From the NCBI GenBank assembly GCA_949130485.1, contig OX422194.1:1900641-1964640 (forward strand): a stretch of DNA of 64,000 nt, written 5' to 3'. Position 1 is the stretch's first letter. The number at the start of each line of letters is the position of its first letter. A program made the translations under genes and the position numbers. The notes beneath the pieces are model-generated. The model had not been told where the DNA came from, ran no database searches, and saw only the letters and a list, made by a program, of their open reading frames with translations. Of the stretch, positions 48,031 to 62,129 are shown piece by piece. Source of the stretch: Agelas oroides. Lineage: Eukaryota > Porifera > Demospongiae > Agelasida > Agelasidae.

Positions 48031-51000
48031 CGCTATGAGTCACCATGAGACATCATGAGACACCATTAGACTACATGAGACATCATAAGACACCATGAGA
48101 CACATAATAAGACACAATGAGACACCATTAGACATAATAAGTTTGCATAAGACATCATAAGACACAATCAGACTTCATCATAAGACACCATCAGGCACCT
48201 GAGACATATTAAGACTCCATGAGACAGCATAAGACGCCATGGGACACCATGAGAATACATGAGTCAACATAAGACACCATCAGACACCATGAAACTACAT
48301 CATAAGACATCATTAGACATAATAAGACTGCATGAGACATCATAAGACACATTGAGACACCATCAGACACCATGAGTGATCATAAGACACCAAGAGATAC
48401 CATGAGACTACATCATAAGTCACCATGAGACACCATGAGATTCCATGAGACATCATAAGTCACCATGCGACTCGATGAGACCACATCATAAGACACCATG
48501 AGACACCATTAGACATAATAAGATTGCTTGAGACATCATAAGACACAATGAGACACCATGAAACTACATGAGAGATCATAAGACACCATGAGACACAACA
48601 TAAGACACAATGAGACACCATTAGACATAATAAGAATGCATGAGACATCATAAGACACCATGAGACACCATCAGACACCATCAGACTACATCATAAGACA
48701 CCATCAGACACCTGAGACATACTAAGACTCCATGAAACACCCCAAGACACAATGAGACACCATGAGACATCATAAGGCACCATGAGACACCATGAGACTA
48801 CATCATAAGACACCATGAGACACCATTAGACATAATAAGATTGCTTGAGACTTCATAAGACACCATGAGACACCATTAGACATAATAAGATTGCTTGAGA
48901 CTTCATAAGACACCATGAGACACCGCGACACTACATGAGACATCATAAGACACCATGAGACACATCATAATCCACAGACACCATTAGACATAATAAGATT
49001 GCATGAGACATCATAAGACACCATGAGACATGATCAGACACCATGAGACACCTGAGACATATTAAGACTCCATGAGACACCACAAGACACCATGAGACAC
49101 CTTGAGACTACATCATAAGACACCATGAGACTACATCATAAGACACCATGAGACTACATCATAACACACCATGAGACACCATTACACATAATAAGACTGC
49201 ATTGTATGTGACATCATAAAACACCATGAGACACCATGTGACTCCATGAGACATCATACGACACCATGAGACACCGTGAGACTACATCATAAGACACCAT
49301 GAGACACCATGAGACTGTATGAGACATAATAAAACACCATGAGTCACCATGAGACTCGATGAGACATCATAATACACCATGAGACTACATGAGACATCAT
49401 AAGACACCATGAGACACCATGAGACTCCACTAGACATAAGACACCATGAGGCGAAATGAGACTCCATTAGACATCATAAGACAGCATGAGACACCATGAG
49501 ACACCATGAGACTACATCCTAAGACACCATGAGACACCACGAGACTGTATGAGACATCATAAAACACCATGAGACACCATGAGCCTCCATGAGACATCAT
49601 AAGACACCATGAGACACAATGAGACACCATGAGACATCATCAGACAACTTCAGACACCATGAGACAGTGTGAGACATAATAAAACGCTATGAGTCACCAT
49701 GAGACTCCATGAGGCATCATGAGACACCATTAGACTCCATGAGAGATCATAAGACACCCTGAGACACCATGAGACTCCATGAGACGTCATAAGATACCAT
49801 GAGACACAACGAGACTACATCATAAGACACCATGAGACACCTTGAGACATACTAAGACAGCAAGAGACGCAATGAGACCCCATGAGGCATCATAAGACAC
49901 CATGAGACACCATGAGACTTGATGAGACATCATAAGACACCATGAGACACCAGGAGACTACAACATAAGACATCATCAGACACCTTGAGACGGCATGAGA
50001 CATCATATATAAGACACCACGAGACACCATGAGACATATTAAGACTCGATCCATGAGACATCATAAGACACAATGAGACACAAAGAGACTCCATCACACA
50101 TCATAAGATAACATGAGACACCATGAGACTACATCACAAGACACCATGAGACACCATGAGACTGTATGAGACATAATAAAACGCTATGAGTCACCATGAG
50201 ACATCATGAGACACCATTAGACTACATGAGACATCATAAGACACCATGAGACACATAATAAGACACAATGAGACACCATTAGACATAATAAGTTTGCATA
50301 AGACATCATAAGACACAATCAGACTTCATCATAAGACACCATCAGGCACCTGAGACATATTAAGACTCCATGAGACACCATAAGACGCCATGAGACACCA
50401 TGAAAATACATGAGTCAACATAAGACACCATCAGACACCATGAAACTACATCATAAGACATCATTAGACATAATAAGACTGCATGAGACATCATAAGACA
50501 CATTGAGACACCATCAGACAGCATGAGTGATCATAAGACACCAAGAGATACCATGGGACTACATCATAAGTCACCATGAGACACCATGAGATTCCATGAG
50601 ACATCATAAGTCACCATGCGACTCGATGAGACCACATCATAAGACACCATGAGACACCATTAGACATAATAAGATTGCTTGAGACATCATAAGACACAAT
50701 GAGACACCATGAAACTACATGAGAGATCATAAGACACCATGAGACACAACATAAGACACAATTAGACACCATTAGACATAATAAGAATGCATGACACATC
50801 ATAAGACACCATGAGACACCATCAGACACCATCAGACTACATCATGAGACACCATCAGACACCTGAGACATACTAAGACTCCATGAAACACCCCAAGACA
50901 CAATGAGACACCATGAGACATCATAAGGCACCATGAGACACCATGAGACTACATCATAAGACACCATGAGACACCATTAGACATAATAGGATTGCTTGAG

Positions 51001-52240
51001 ACTTCATAAGACACCATGAGACACCACGAGACTACATGAGACATCATAAGACACCATGAGACACATCATAATCCACAATCAGACACCATTAGACATAATA
51101 AGATTGCATGAGACATCATAACACACCATGAGACACGATCAAACACCATGAGACACCTGAGACATATTAAGACTCCATGAGACACCACAAGACACCATGA
51201 GACACCTTGAGACTACATCATAAGACACCATGAGACTACATCATAAGACACCATGAGACTACATCATAAGACACCATGAGACACCATGTGACTCCATGAG
51301 ACATCATAAGACACCTGAGACACCGTGAGACTACATCATAAGACACCATGAGACACCATGAGACTGTATGAGACATAATAAAACACCATGAGTCACCATG
51401 AGACTCGATGAGACATCATAATACACCATGAGATACCATGAGACTACATGAGACATAAGACACCATGAGACACGATGAGACTCCACTAGACATAAGACAC
51501 CATGAGGCGAAATGAGACTCCATTAGACATAATAAGACAGCATGAGACACCATGAGACACCATGAGACTACATCCTAAGACACCATGAGACACCACGAGA
51601 CTGTATGAGACATCATAAAACACCATGAGACACCATGAGCCTCCATGAGACATCATAAGACACCATGAGACACCATGAGACATCATCAGACAACATGAGA
51701 CACCATGAGACTGTGTGAGACATAATAAAACGCTATGAGTCACCATGAGACTCCATGAGACATCATGAGACACCATTAGTTTCCATGAGAGATCATAAGA
51801 CACCATGAGACACCATGAGACTCCATGAGACGTCATAAGATACCATGAGACACAACGAGACTACATCATAAGACACCATGAGACACGTTGAGACATACTA
51901 AGACAGCAAGAGAAGCAATGAGACCCCATGAGGCATCATAAGACACCATGAGACACCATGAGACTTGATGAGACATCATAAGACACCATGAGACACCAGG
52001 AGACTACATCATAAGACATCATCAGACACCTTGAGACGGCATGAGACATCATATATAAGACACCACGAGACACCATGAGACATATTAAGACACGATCCAT
52101 GAGACATCATAAGACACAATCAGACACAAAGAGACTCCATCACACATCATAAGATAACATGAGACACCATGAGACTACATCACAAGACACCATGAGACAC
52201 CATGAGACTGTATGAGACATAATAAAACGCTATGAGTCAC
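48031..52240. repeat. ~2.1-kb higher-order repeat in satellite A
   Basis: CGCTATGAGTCAC followed by the same unit order starts at 48031, 50182 and 52229, spacings of 2151 and 2047 bp. Within the first two copies the order of variant units agrees over most of the length (for example the strings at 48460-48681 and 50611-50832). The third copy diverges soon after its start. Confidence 0.75.
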
Positions 52241-55200
52241 TATGAGACATCATGAGACACCATTAGACTCCATGAGATCTAAGACACCATGAGACACAAT
52301 GAGACTACATGAGACATCATAAGACACCATGAGACACATAATAAGACACAATGAGACACCATTAGACATAATAAGTTTGCATAAGACATCATAAGACACA
52401 ATCAGACTTCATCATAAGACACCATCAGACACCTGAGACATATTAAGACTCCATGAGACACCACAAGACACCATGAGACACCATGAGACATCATAAGGCA
52501 CCATGAGACACCATGAGACTACATCCTAAGACACCATGAGATACCATTAGACATAATAAGACTGCATTGTATGTGACATCATGAGACACCATGTGACTCG
52601 ATGAGACATCATAAGAAACCATGAGACTACATCATAAGACACAATGAGACACCATGAGACTGTATGAGACATAATAAAACACCATGAGTTACCATGAGAC
52701 TCCAAGAGAGATCATAAGACACCATGACATACCATGAGACTCCATGAGACATCATAAGACACCATGAGACACCATGAGACACCATGTGACATCATCAGAT
52801 ATCTGAGACACAATGAGACACCATGAGATATCATGATACACCATGAGACTCCATGAGATATAATAAGACATAATAAGACACCATGAGACACAACGAGACA
52901 TCATAAGACACCTGAAACACCATGAGACATCATGAGACACCATGACACTCCATGAGACATAATAAGACACCATGAGACACCATGAGCCTACATCCAAGAC
53001 ACCATGAGACATATTAAGACAGCATGAGACACCATAACACTCCATGAGACATCATAAGACACCATTAGACACAATGAGACTCCATGAGACATCATAAGAC
53101 ATCATAAGACACCATGAGACTACATCATAAGACACCATGAGACACCATTAGACATAATAAGACTGCATGAGACATCATAAGACACCATGAGACACCATTG
53201 GATTCCATGAGACATCATAAGACACCATGAGACACCATGAGACTATATCATAAGACACCATGAGACACCATGAGACATATTCAGACTCCATGAGACATCA
53301 TAAGACACCATGAGACACCATGAGACTCCATGCGACATTATAAGACACCATGAGACACCATGAGACTACATCATAAGACACCTTGAGACACCATGAGACT
53401 CCATGAGACATCATAAGACATCATAAGACACCATGAGACTCAATGAAACGTCATAAGACAACATGAGACACCATGACACTCCATGAGACATCATAAGACA
53501 CCATGAGACACCATGAGCCTACATCCAAGACACCATGACACATCATGAGACTCCATGAGACATTATAAGTCACCATAAGACACCATAAGACTACATCATA
53601 AGACACTATGGGACACTATTACACATATTATGACTCCATGAGACATCATAACACACCATGAGACACAATGAGACTCCATGAGACATCATCACACACCATG
53701 AGACACCATGAGACTACATCCTAAGACACCATGAGATACCATTAGACTGTATGACACATCATAAAACACCATGAGACACCATGAGACACCATGAGACATC
53801 ATAAGACACCTGAGACACCATGAGACATCATGAGACACCATGAGACTCCATGAGACATAATAAGACACCATGAGACTACATCATAAGACACCATGAGACA
53901 CCATGAGCCTACATCCAAGACACCATGACACATCATGAGACTCCATGAGACATTATAAGTCACCATAAGACACCATGAGACTACATCATAAGACACTATG
54001 GGACACTATTACACATATTAAGACTCCATGAGACATCATAACACACCATGAGACACAATGAGACTCCATGAGACATCATCAGACACTATGAGACACCATG
54101 AGACTACATCCTAAGACACCATGAGATACCATTAGACTGTATGAGACATCATAAAACACCATGAGACACCATGAGACACCTTGAGACACCACGAGACATC
54201 TTAAGACACCTGAGACACCATGAGACATCATGAGACATCATGAGACATCATGAGACACCATGAGACTACATCATAAGACACCACGAGACACTATGACACA
54301 TATTAAGACACCATGAGACACCATGAGAAGTATTAAGACTCCATGAGAGATCATTAGACACCATGACATATTAAGACTCCATGATACATCATAAGACACC
54401 ATGAAACTCCGTGAGAAGACACCATCAGACACCATGAGACTACATCATAAGACACCATGAGACACCATGAGACATATTAAGACTCCATGAGATATCATGA
54501 TACTCCATGAGACACCATAAGACACCATGAGGCACCATGAGACATCATAAAGCACCATGATACTACACCATAAGACACCATGAGACACCATGAGACATAT
54601 TAAGACTCCATGAGACACCATAAGACGCCATGAGACACCATGAGAATACATGAGTCAACATAAGACACCATGAGACACCATGAAACTACACCATAAGACA
54701 TCATAAGACTGCATGAGACATCATAACATACATTGAGACATCATAAGACACGATGAGACATGATCAGACACCATCAGACTACATCATAAGACACCATGAG
54801 ACACCTGAGACATATTAAGACTCCATGAGACACCACAAGACACCATGAGACACCATGAGACTACATCATAAGACACCATGAGACACCATTAGACATAATA
54901 AGACTGCATTGTATGGAACAACATAAAACACCTTGAGACACCATGTGACTCCATGAGACATAATAAGACATAATGAGACACCGCGAGACTCCATGAGACA
55001 CCATAAGACACCATGAGACACCATGAGACTACATCATGACACACAATGAGACACCATGAGACTGTATGACACATAATAAACACCATGAGTAACCATGAGA
55101 CTCGATGAGACATCATAATACACCATGAGATACCATGAGACTCCATGAGACACCATAAGACACCATGAGACACCATGAGACTCCATGAGACATCATAAGA

Positions 55201-57035
55201 CACCATGAGACATCATGAGACATCATAATACACCTGAGACACCATGAGACACAATGAGACATCATGAGACACCATGAGACTCCATGAGACATCATAAGAC
55301 ACCATGAGACATCATGAGACATCATAAGACACCTGAGACACCATCAGACACCATGAGACATCATGAGACACCATGAGACTCCATGAGACATAATAAGACA
55401 CCATGAGACTACATCATAAGACACCATTAGACACCATGAGACTACATCATAAGACACCATGAGACACCATGAGACTACATCATAAGACACCACGAGACAC
55501 CATGACACATATTAAGACACCATGAGACACCATGAGAAGTATTAAGTATTAAGATTCCATGAGAGATCATTAGACACCATGACATATTAAGACTCCATGA
55601 TACATGATAAGACACCATGAGACTCCGTGAGACATCATAAGACACCATCGGACACCATGAGACTACATCATAAGACACCATGAGACATATTAAGACTCCA
55701 TGAGACACCATAAGGCGCCATGAGACACCATGAGAATACATGAGTCAACATAAGACACCATGAGACGCAATGAAACTACATCATAAGACATCATTAGACA
55801 TCATGAGACATCATAAGACACATTCAGACACCATCAGACACCATGAGAGATCATAAGACACCAAGAGATACGATGGGACTACATCATAAGACACCATGAG
55901 ACACCAGAGACATCATAAGACACCATGAGACACCATGAGACTACAGGAGACATCATAAGACACCATGAGGCACCATCAGACTCCATTCGACATAAGAAAC
56001 CATGAGGCGCAATGAGACTCCATTAGACATCATAAGACACCATGAAACATCATAAGACAGCATGAGACACCATGAGACTCCATGAGATATCATAAGACAC
56101 CATGAGACTACATCATAAGACACCAAGAGACACCATGAGACATATCAAAACTCCTTGAGACATCAAAGACACTATGAGACAACATAACACTCCATTAGAC
56201 ATCATAAGACACCATGAGAAAACATGACACCACATCATCGGACAGCATCAGACATATTAAGACTCCATTAGACATCATAAGACACCATGAGACACAATGA
56301 GACTCCATGAGACATCATAAGACATCATAAGACACCATCAAACTACATCATAAGACACCATGAAACTACATCATAAGACACCATGAGACACCATTAGACA
56401 TAATAAGACTGCATGAGACACCATAAGACACCATGAGACACCATTGGACTCCATGAGACATCATAAGACACCATGAGACTACATTCTACCAAGGCTGTAC
56501 TTGACTCTACATGACTCTCCTTCATTCCACCATTGCTCTTCTTGACTCTACTTGACTGTACTACACTCTACCATGGCTGTACTTGGTTCCACTTACCTCT
56601 ACTACACTCTACCATGGTCTACTACATTCTACCAAGGCTCTACTTGACTCTACACGACTATACTACTCTCTACCATGACTGTACTTGGCTGTACCTGTCT
56701 GTACTACAATCTACTATGGCTCTTCTACATTCTTCCAAGGCTCTACTTGACTCTACACAACTCTACTACTCTCTACCATAACTCTACTTGGATGTACCTG
56801 TCTGTACTACACTCTACCATGCCTCTACTACATTCTACCAAGGCTCTACTTGACTCTACATGACTCTACTTCATTCCACCATTGCTCTTCTTGACTCTAC
56901 TTGACTGTACTACACTCTACCATGACTGTACTTGGTTCTACTTAGCTCTACTACACTCTACCATGGTGTACAACATTCTACCAAGGCTCTCCTTGACTCT
57001 ACATGACTCTACTACATTCTACCATGGCTCAAGTA

Positions 57036-57137
57036 GAGTCAACTAGAACCGTGAAAGAATGTAGTAGAGTCATGTAGAGTCAAGTTGAGTCATGGTAGAA
57101 TGTAGTGGATCCATGGTAGTGTGTAGTACAGACAAGT
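57036..57137 (-). repeat. Inverted segment of satellite B
   Basis: Here the satellite reads in reverse orientation. Its reverse complement matches about 57948-58058, including the rare blocks ACTACACACTACCATGGATC, CATGACTCAACTTGACTC and TTCTTTCACGGTTCTAGTTG. It is flanked on both sides by normally oriented units. Confidence 0.85.
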
Positions 57138-59658
57138 AGAGCTCTACTTGACTCTACTATTATACAATGACATTCTACCATGGCTCTACTTGGCTATACC
57201 TGTCTCTACTACACTCTGCCATGGCTCTACTTCATTCTACCAAGGCTCTACTTGGCTGTACATGACTCTACTACATTCTACAAAGGCCCTACTTGACTCT
57301 ACTTCACTCTATACTACACTCCACCATGGCTCTACGTGGCTCTACTTGACTCTACTATACTCTACCATGGTCTACTACATTCTACCAAGGCTCTACTTGA
57401 CTCTACATTACTCTACTACATTCTACCATGGCTCTACTTGACTCTACTTGACTGTACTAAACTCTACTATGGCTCTACTACATTCTACCAAGGCTCTACT
57501 TGACTCTACATGACTCTACTACTCTCTACCATGGCTCTACTTGGATGTACCTGTCTGTACTACACTCTACCATGGTCTACTACATTCTACCAAGGCTCTC
57601 CTTGACTCTACATGACTCTACTACATTCTACCATGGCTCTACTTGACTCTACTTGACTATACTAAACTCTCATATGGCTCTACTGCATTCTACCAAGACT
57701 CTACTTGACTCTACACGACTCTATTACTCTCTACCATAACTCTACTTGGCTGTACCTGTCTGTACTACACCCTACCATGGCTCTACTACATTCTACCAAG
57801 GCTCTACTTGACTCTACATGACTCTAGTACATTCTACCATAGCTCTACTTGACAATACTTGACTGTACTACACTCTACTATGGCTCTACTACATTCTACC
57901 AGGGCTCTACTTGACTCTACACGACTCTACTACTATACCATGAATCTACTTGGCTCTACCTGTCTGTACTACACACTACCATGGATCCACTACATTCTAC
58001 CATGACTCAACTTGACTCTACATGACTCTACTACATTCTTTCACGGTTCTAGTTGACTCTACTTGTCTCTACTACACCCTACCATAGCTCTACTACATTC
58101 CACGAAGGCTCTACTTGACTCTACACGACTCTACTACTCTCTACCATGACTCTACTTGGATGTACTTGTCTGTACTATACTCCACCATGCCTCTACTACA
58201 TTCTACCAAGGCTCTACTTGACTCTACATGACTCTACTTCATTCCACCATTGCTCTTCTTGACTCTACTTGACTGGACTTCACTCTACCATGGCTGTACT
58301 TGGTTCCACTTAGCTCTACTACACTCTACCATGGTCTACTTCATTCTACTAAGGCTCTACTTGACTCTACATGACTCTACTACATTCTACCTTGGCTCTA
58401 CTTGGCTGTACCTGGGTCTACTACACTCTGCCATGGCTCTACTACATTCTACCAAGGCTCTACTTGACTGTACATTACTCTACTACATTCTACAAAGGCC
58501 CTACTTGACTCTACTTCATTCTACTACACTCCACCATGGATCTACATGGCTCTACTTGACTCTACTATACTCTACCATGGTCTACTCCATTCAACCAAGG
58601 TGCTACTTGACTCTACATCACACTACTACATTCTACCATGGCTCTACTTGACTCTACTTGACTGTACTAAACTCTACTATGGCTCTGCTACATTCTATCA
58701 AAGCTCTACTTGACTCTACATGACTCTACTACTCTCTACCATGTCTCTACTTGGATGTACCTGTCTGTTCTACACTCTAGCATGACTCTACTACCTTCTA
58801 CCATGGCTCTACTTGACTCTACTTGACTGTACTACACTCTACTATGGTTCTACTACATTCTACCAAGGCTCTACTTGACTCTACACGACTCTACTACTCT
58901 CTACCATGACTCTACTTGGATGTACCTGCCTGTACTACACTCTACCATGGCTCTACTACATTCTACCAAGGCTCTTCTTGACTCTACATGACGCTACTTC
59001 ATTCCACCATTGCTCTTCTTGACTCTACTTCACTGTACTATACTCTACCATGCCTGTACTTGGTTCTACTTATAGCTCTACTACACTCTACCATGGTCTA
59101 CTACATTCTACCAAGGCTCTCCTTGACTCAACATGACTCTACTACATTCTACCATGGCTCTACTTGGCTGTACCTGTCTATACTACACTCTTCCATGGCT
59201 CTACTACATTCTACCAAGGCTCTATAGCTACTTGGCTGTACATGACTCTACTACATTCTACAAAGGCCCTACTTGACTCTACTTCACTCTACTACACTCC
59301 ACCATGGCTCTTCGTGGCTCTACTTGACTCTACTATACTCTACCATGGTCTACTACATTCTACCAAGGCTCTACTTGACTCTACATTAATTACTCTACTA
59401 CATTCTACCATGGCTCTACTTGACTCTACTTGACTGTACTCAATTCTACTATGGCTCTACTACATTCTACCAAGGCTCTACTTGACTCTACACAACTCTA
59501 CTACTCTCTACCATAACTCTACTTGGATGTACCTGTCTGTACTACACTCTACCATGGCTCTACTACATTCTACCAAGGCTCTACTTGACTCTACATGACT
59601 CTACTTCATTCCACCATTGCTCTTCTTGACTCTACTTGACTGTACTACACTCTACCAT

Positions 59659-60212
59659 CAGTGGCGTAGGAACCGTAGCGGCCGTAGCGGCTTTGGCCGC
59701 TACACTTTTTAGGCCGCAAATTAATGTTCATAACCTGCTATAAGTTACTAATAGCTAAAGCTAGCCTCGTTCGCAGGGAACGAGCCCAACCTCAAGCAGC
59801 CTCTTCGTTGGACCAGTCTCATAATTATGCAGTTGCATGCGTACAATCCCCCTTAAAGTACACTATAAAGCAATCAAAACCTTGGCTGTGAGATGCCTTG
59901 GTACGAGGCTAATGCACATTTTCACAGAGACTACTATATACAAGCGACGAAAGCTGGGCGGTCTCCCGGGAACGACGACGAAGTCAGGAAGTACAATCTT
60001 ACAGTTTTCCTAAATATTTTACTGGACGGTTGGGAAGGTCTGAAAGCTTATAGCTACCTTTGAAAAAAGGCTTTATTTTGCAGTCTAAAGGTGCACACTT
60101 TGAAAAAATTCGCCGCCGCGCTACGCGCGTCGAAATTATTTCACATTTTTCTGCCGCGCTTCGCGCCGTACAGCATGGCCTCTACACTCCAAATTTGCTT
60201 CCTACGCCTATG
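59659..60212. mobile_element. 554-bp hAT-like non-autonomous element, copy 1
   Basis: It starts CAGTGGCGTAGGAA and ends TTCCTACGCCTATG, an inverted match with two differences. ACCAT flanks both sides (59654-59658 and 60213-60217), and removing the element leaves a continuous satellite unit (CTCTACCATGACTGTAC). Internally it carries GTAGCGGCCGTAGCGGC, and a CCTCGTTCGCAGGGAACG block related to the other MITE family. There is no ORF. Confidence 0.8.
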
Positions 60213-61575
60213 ACCATGACTGTACTTGGTTCTACTTAGCTCTACTACACTCTACCATGGTCTACAACATTCTACCAAGGCTCTCCTTGACTCTACATGA
60301 CTCTACTACATTCTACCCTGGCTGTACTTGGCTCTACTTGACTATACTAAACTCTACTATGGCTCTGCTGCATTCTACCAAGACTCTACTTGACTCTACA
60401 CGACTCTATTACTCTCTACCATGACTCTACTTGGCTGTACCTGTCTGTACTACACACTACCATGGCTCTACTACATTCTACCAAGGCTCTACTTAACTCT
60501 ACATGACACTACTACATTCTATCATTGCTCTACTTCACTATACTTGACTGTACTACACTCTACTATGGCTCTACTACATTCTACCAGGGCTCTACTTGAC
60601 TCTACACGACTCTTCTACTATACCATGACTCTACTTGGCTCTACCTGTCTGTACTGCACACTACCATGGTTCCACCACATTCTACCATGACTCAACTTGA
60701 CTCTACACGACTCTACTACATTCTTTCACGGTTCTAGTTGACTCTACTTGACTCTACTACCCCCTATCATGGCTCTACTACATTCCACGAAGGCTCTACT
60801 TGACCCTACACGACTCTACTACTCTCTACCATGACTCTACTTGGATGTACCTGTCTGTACTACACTCCACCATGCCTCTACTACATTCTACCAAGGCTCT
60901 ACTTGACTCTACATGACTCTACTTCATTCCACCATTGCTCTTCTTGACTCTACTTGACTGGACTACACTCTACCATGGCTGTACTTGGTTCCACTTAGCT
61001 CTACTACACTCTACCACGGTCTACTTCATTCTACCAATGCTCAACTTGACTCTACATGACTCTACTACATTCTACCTTGGCTCTACTTGGCTGTACCTGG
61101 CTCTACTACACTCTGCCATGGCTCTACTACATTCTACCAAGGCTCTACTTGACTGTACATTACTCTACTACATTCTACAAAGGCCCTACTTGACTCTACT
61201 TCACACTACTACACTCCACCATGGCTCTTCGTGGCTCTACTTGACTCTACTATACTCTACCATGGTCTACTACATTCTACCAAGGCTCTACTTGACTCTA
61301 CATTAATTACTCTACTACATTCTACCATGGCTCTACTTGACTCTACTTGACTGTACTCAATTCTACTATGGCTCTACTACATTCTACCAAGGCTCTACTT
61401 GACTCTACACAACTCTACTACTCTCTACCATAACTCTACTTGGATGTACCTGTCTGTACTACACTCTACCATGGCTCTACTACATTCTACCAAGGCTCTA
61501 CTTGACTCTACATGACTCTACTTCATTCCACCATTGCTCTTCTTGACTCTACTTGACTGTACTACACTCTACCAT

Positions 61576-62129
61576 CAGTGGCGTAGGAACCGTAGCGGCC
61601 GTAGCGGCTTTGGCCGCTACACTTTTTAGGCCGCAAATTAATGTTCATAACCTGCTATAAGTTACTAATAGCTAAAGCTAGCCTCGTTCGCAGGGAACGA
61701 GCCCAACCTCAAGCAGCCTCTTCGTTGGACCAGTCTCATAATTATGCAGTTGCATGCGTACAATCCCCCTTAAAGTACACTATAAAGCAATCAAAACCTT
61801 GGCTGTGAGATGCCTTGGTACGAGGCTAATGCACATTTTCACAGAGACTACTATATACAAGCGACGAAAGCTGGGCGGTCTCCCGGGAACGACGACGAAG
61901 TCAGGAAGTACAATCTTACAGTTTTCCTAAATATTTTACTGGACGGTTGGGAAGGTCTGAAAGCTTATAGCTACCTTTGAAAAAAGGCTTTATTTTGCAG
62001 TCTAAAGGTGCACACTTTGAAAAAATTCGCCGCCGCGCTACGCGCGTCGAAATTATTTCACATTTTTCTGCCGCGCTTCGCGCCGTACAGCATGGCCTCT
62101 ACACTCCAAATTTGCTTCCTACGCCTATG
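61576..62129. mobile_element. 554-bp hAT-like non-autonomous element, copy 2 (by segmental duplication)
   Basis: Same sequence, same ACCAT flanks (61571-61575 and 62130-62134) and same satellite context as copy 1, exactly 1917 bp away. It therefore arose by duplication of the satellite segment, not by a second transposition. Confidence 0.85.

Larger units (their letters stand above)
28262..56484. repeat. Satellite A: AGAC-led decamer array, 28.2 kb
   Basis: Made of units that begin AGAC and end ATG or ATA: AGACACCATG, AGACTCCATG, AGACATCATA, AGACACAATG, AGACATATTA, AGACATAATA, and a 13-mer AGACTACATCATA. Most units are 10 bp, with 9- and 13-bp exceptions, giving a mean close to 10.3. The order of units is not random: recognisable strings recur at kilobase distances (see findings). 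Because 10 is not a multiple of 3, the minus strand reads the same Ser/His/Gly/Val/Trp/Cys/Leu/Met-rich peptide in all three frames; these frames are not called as genes. It is interrupted once, at 39568-40221. Confidence 0.95.

Noticed and set aside
28262-56484. Dozens of minus-strand ORFs of 60-144 codons
   Set aside because: All are readings of the AGAC decamer array; the same peptide appears in every frame and they lack independent codon or domain signals.
28262-56484. CRISPR array
   Set aside because: There are no unique spacers between constant repeats, units are 10 bp and contiguous, and the window is eukaryotic.
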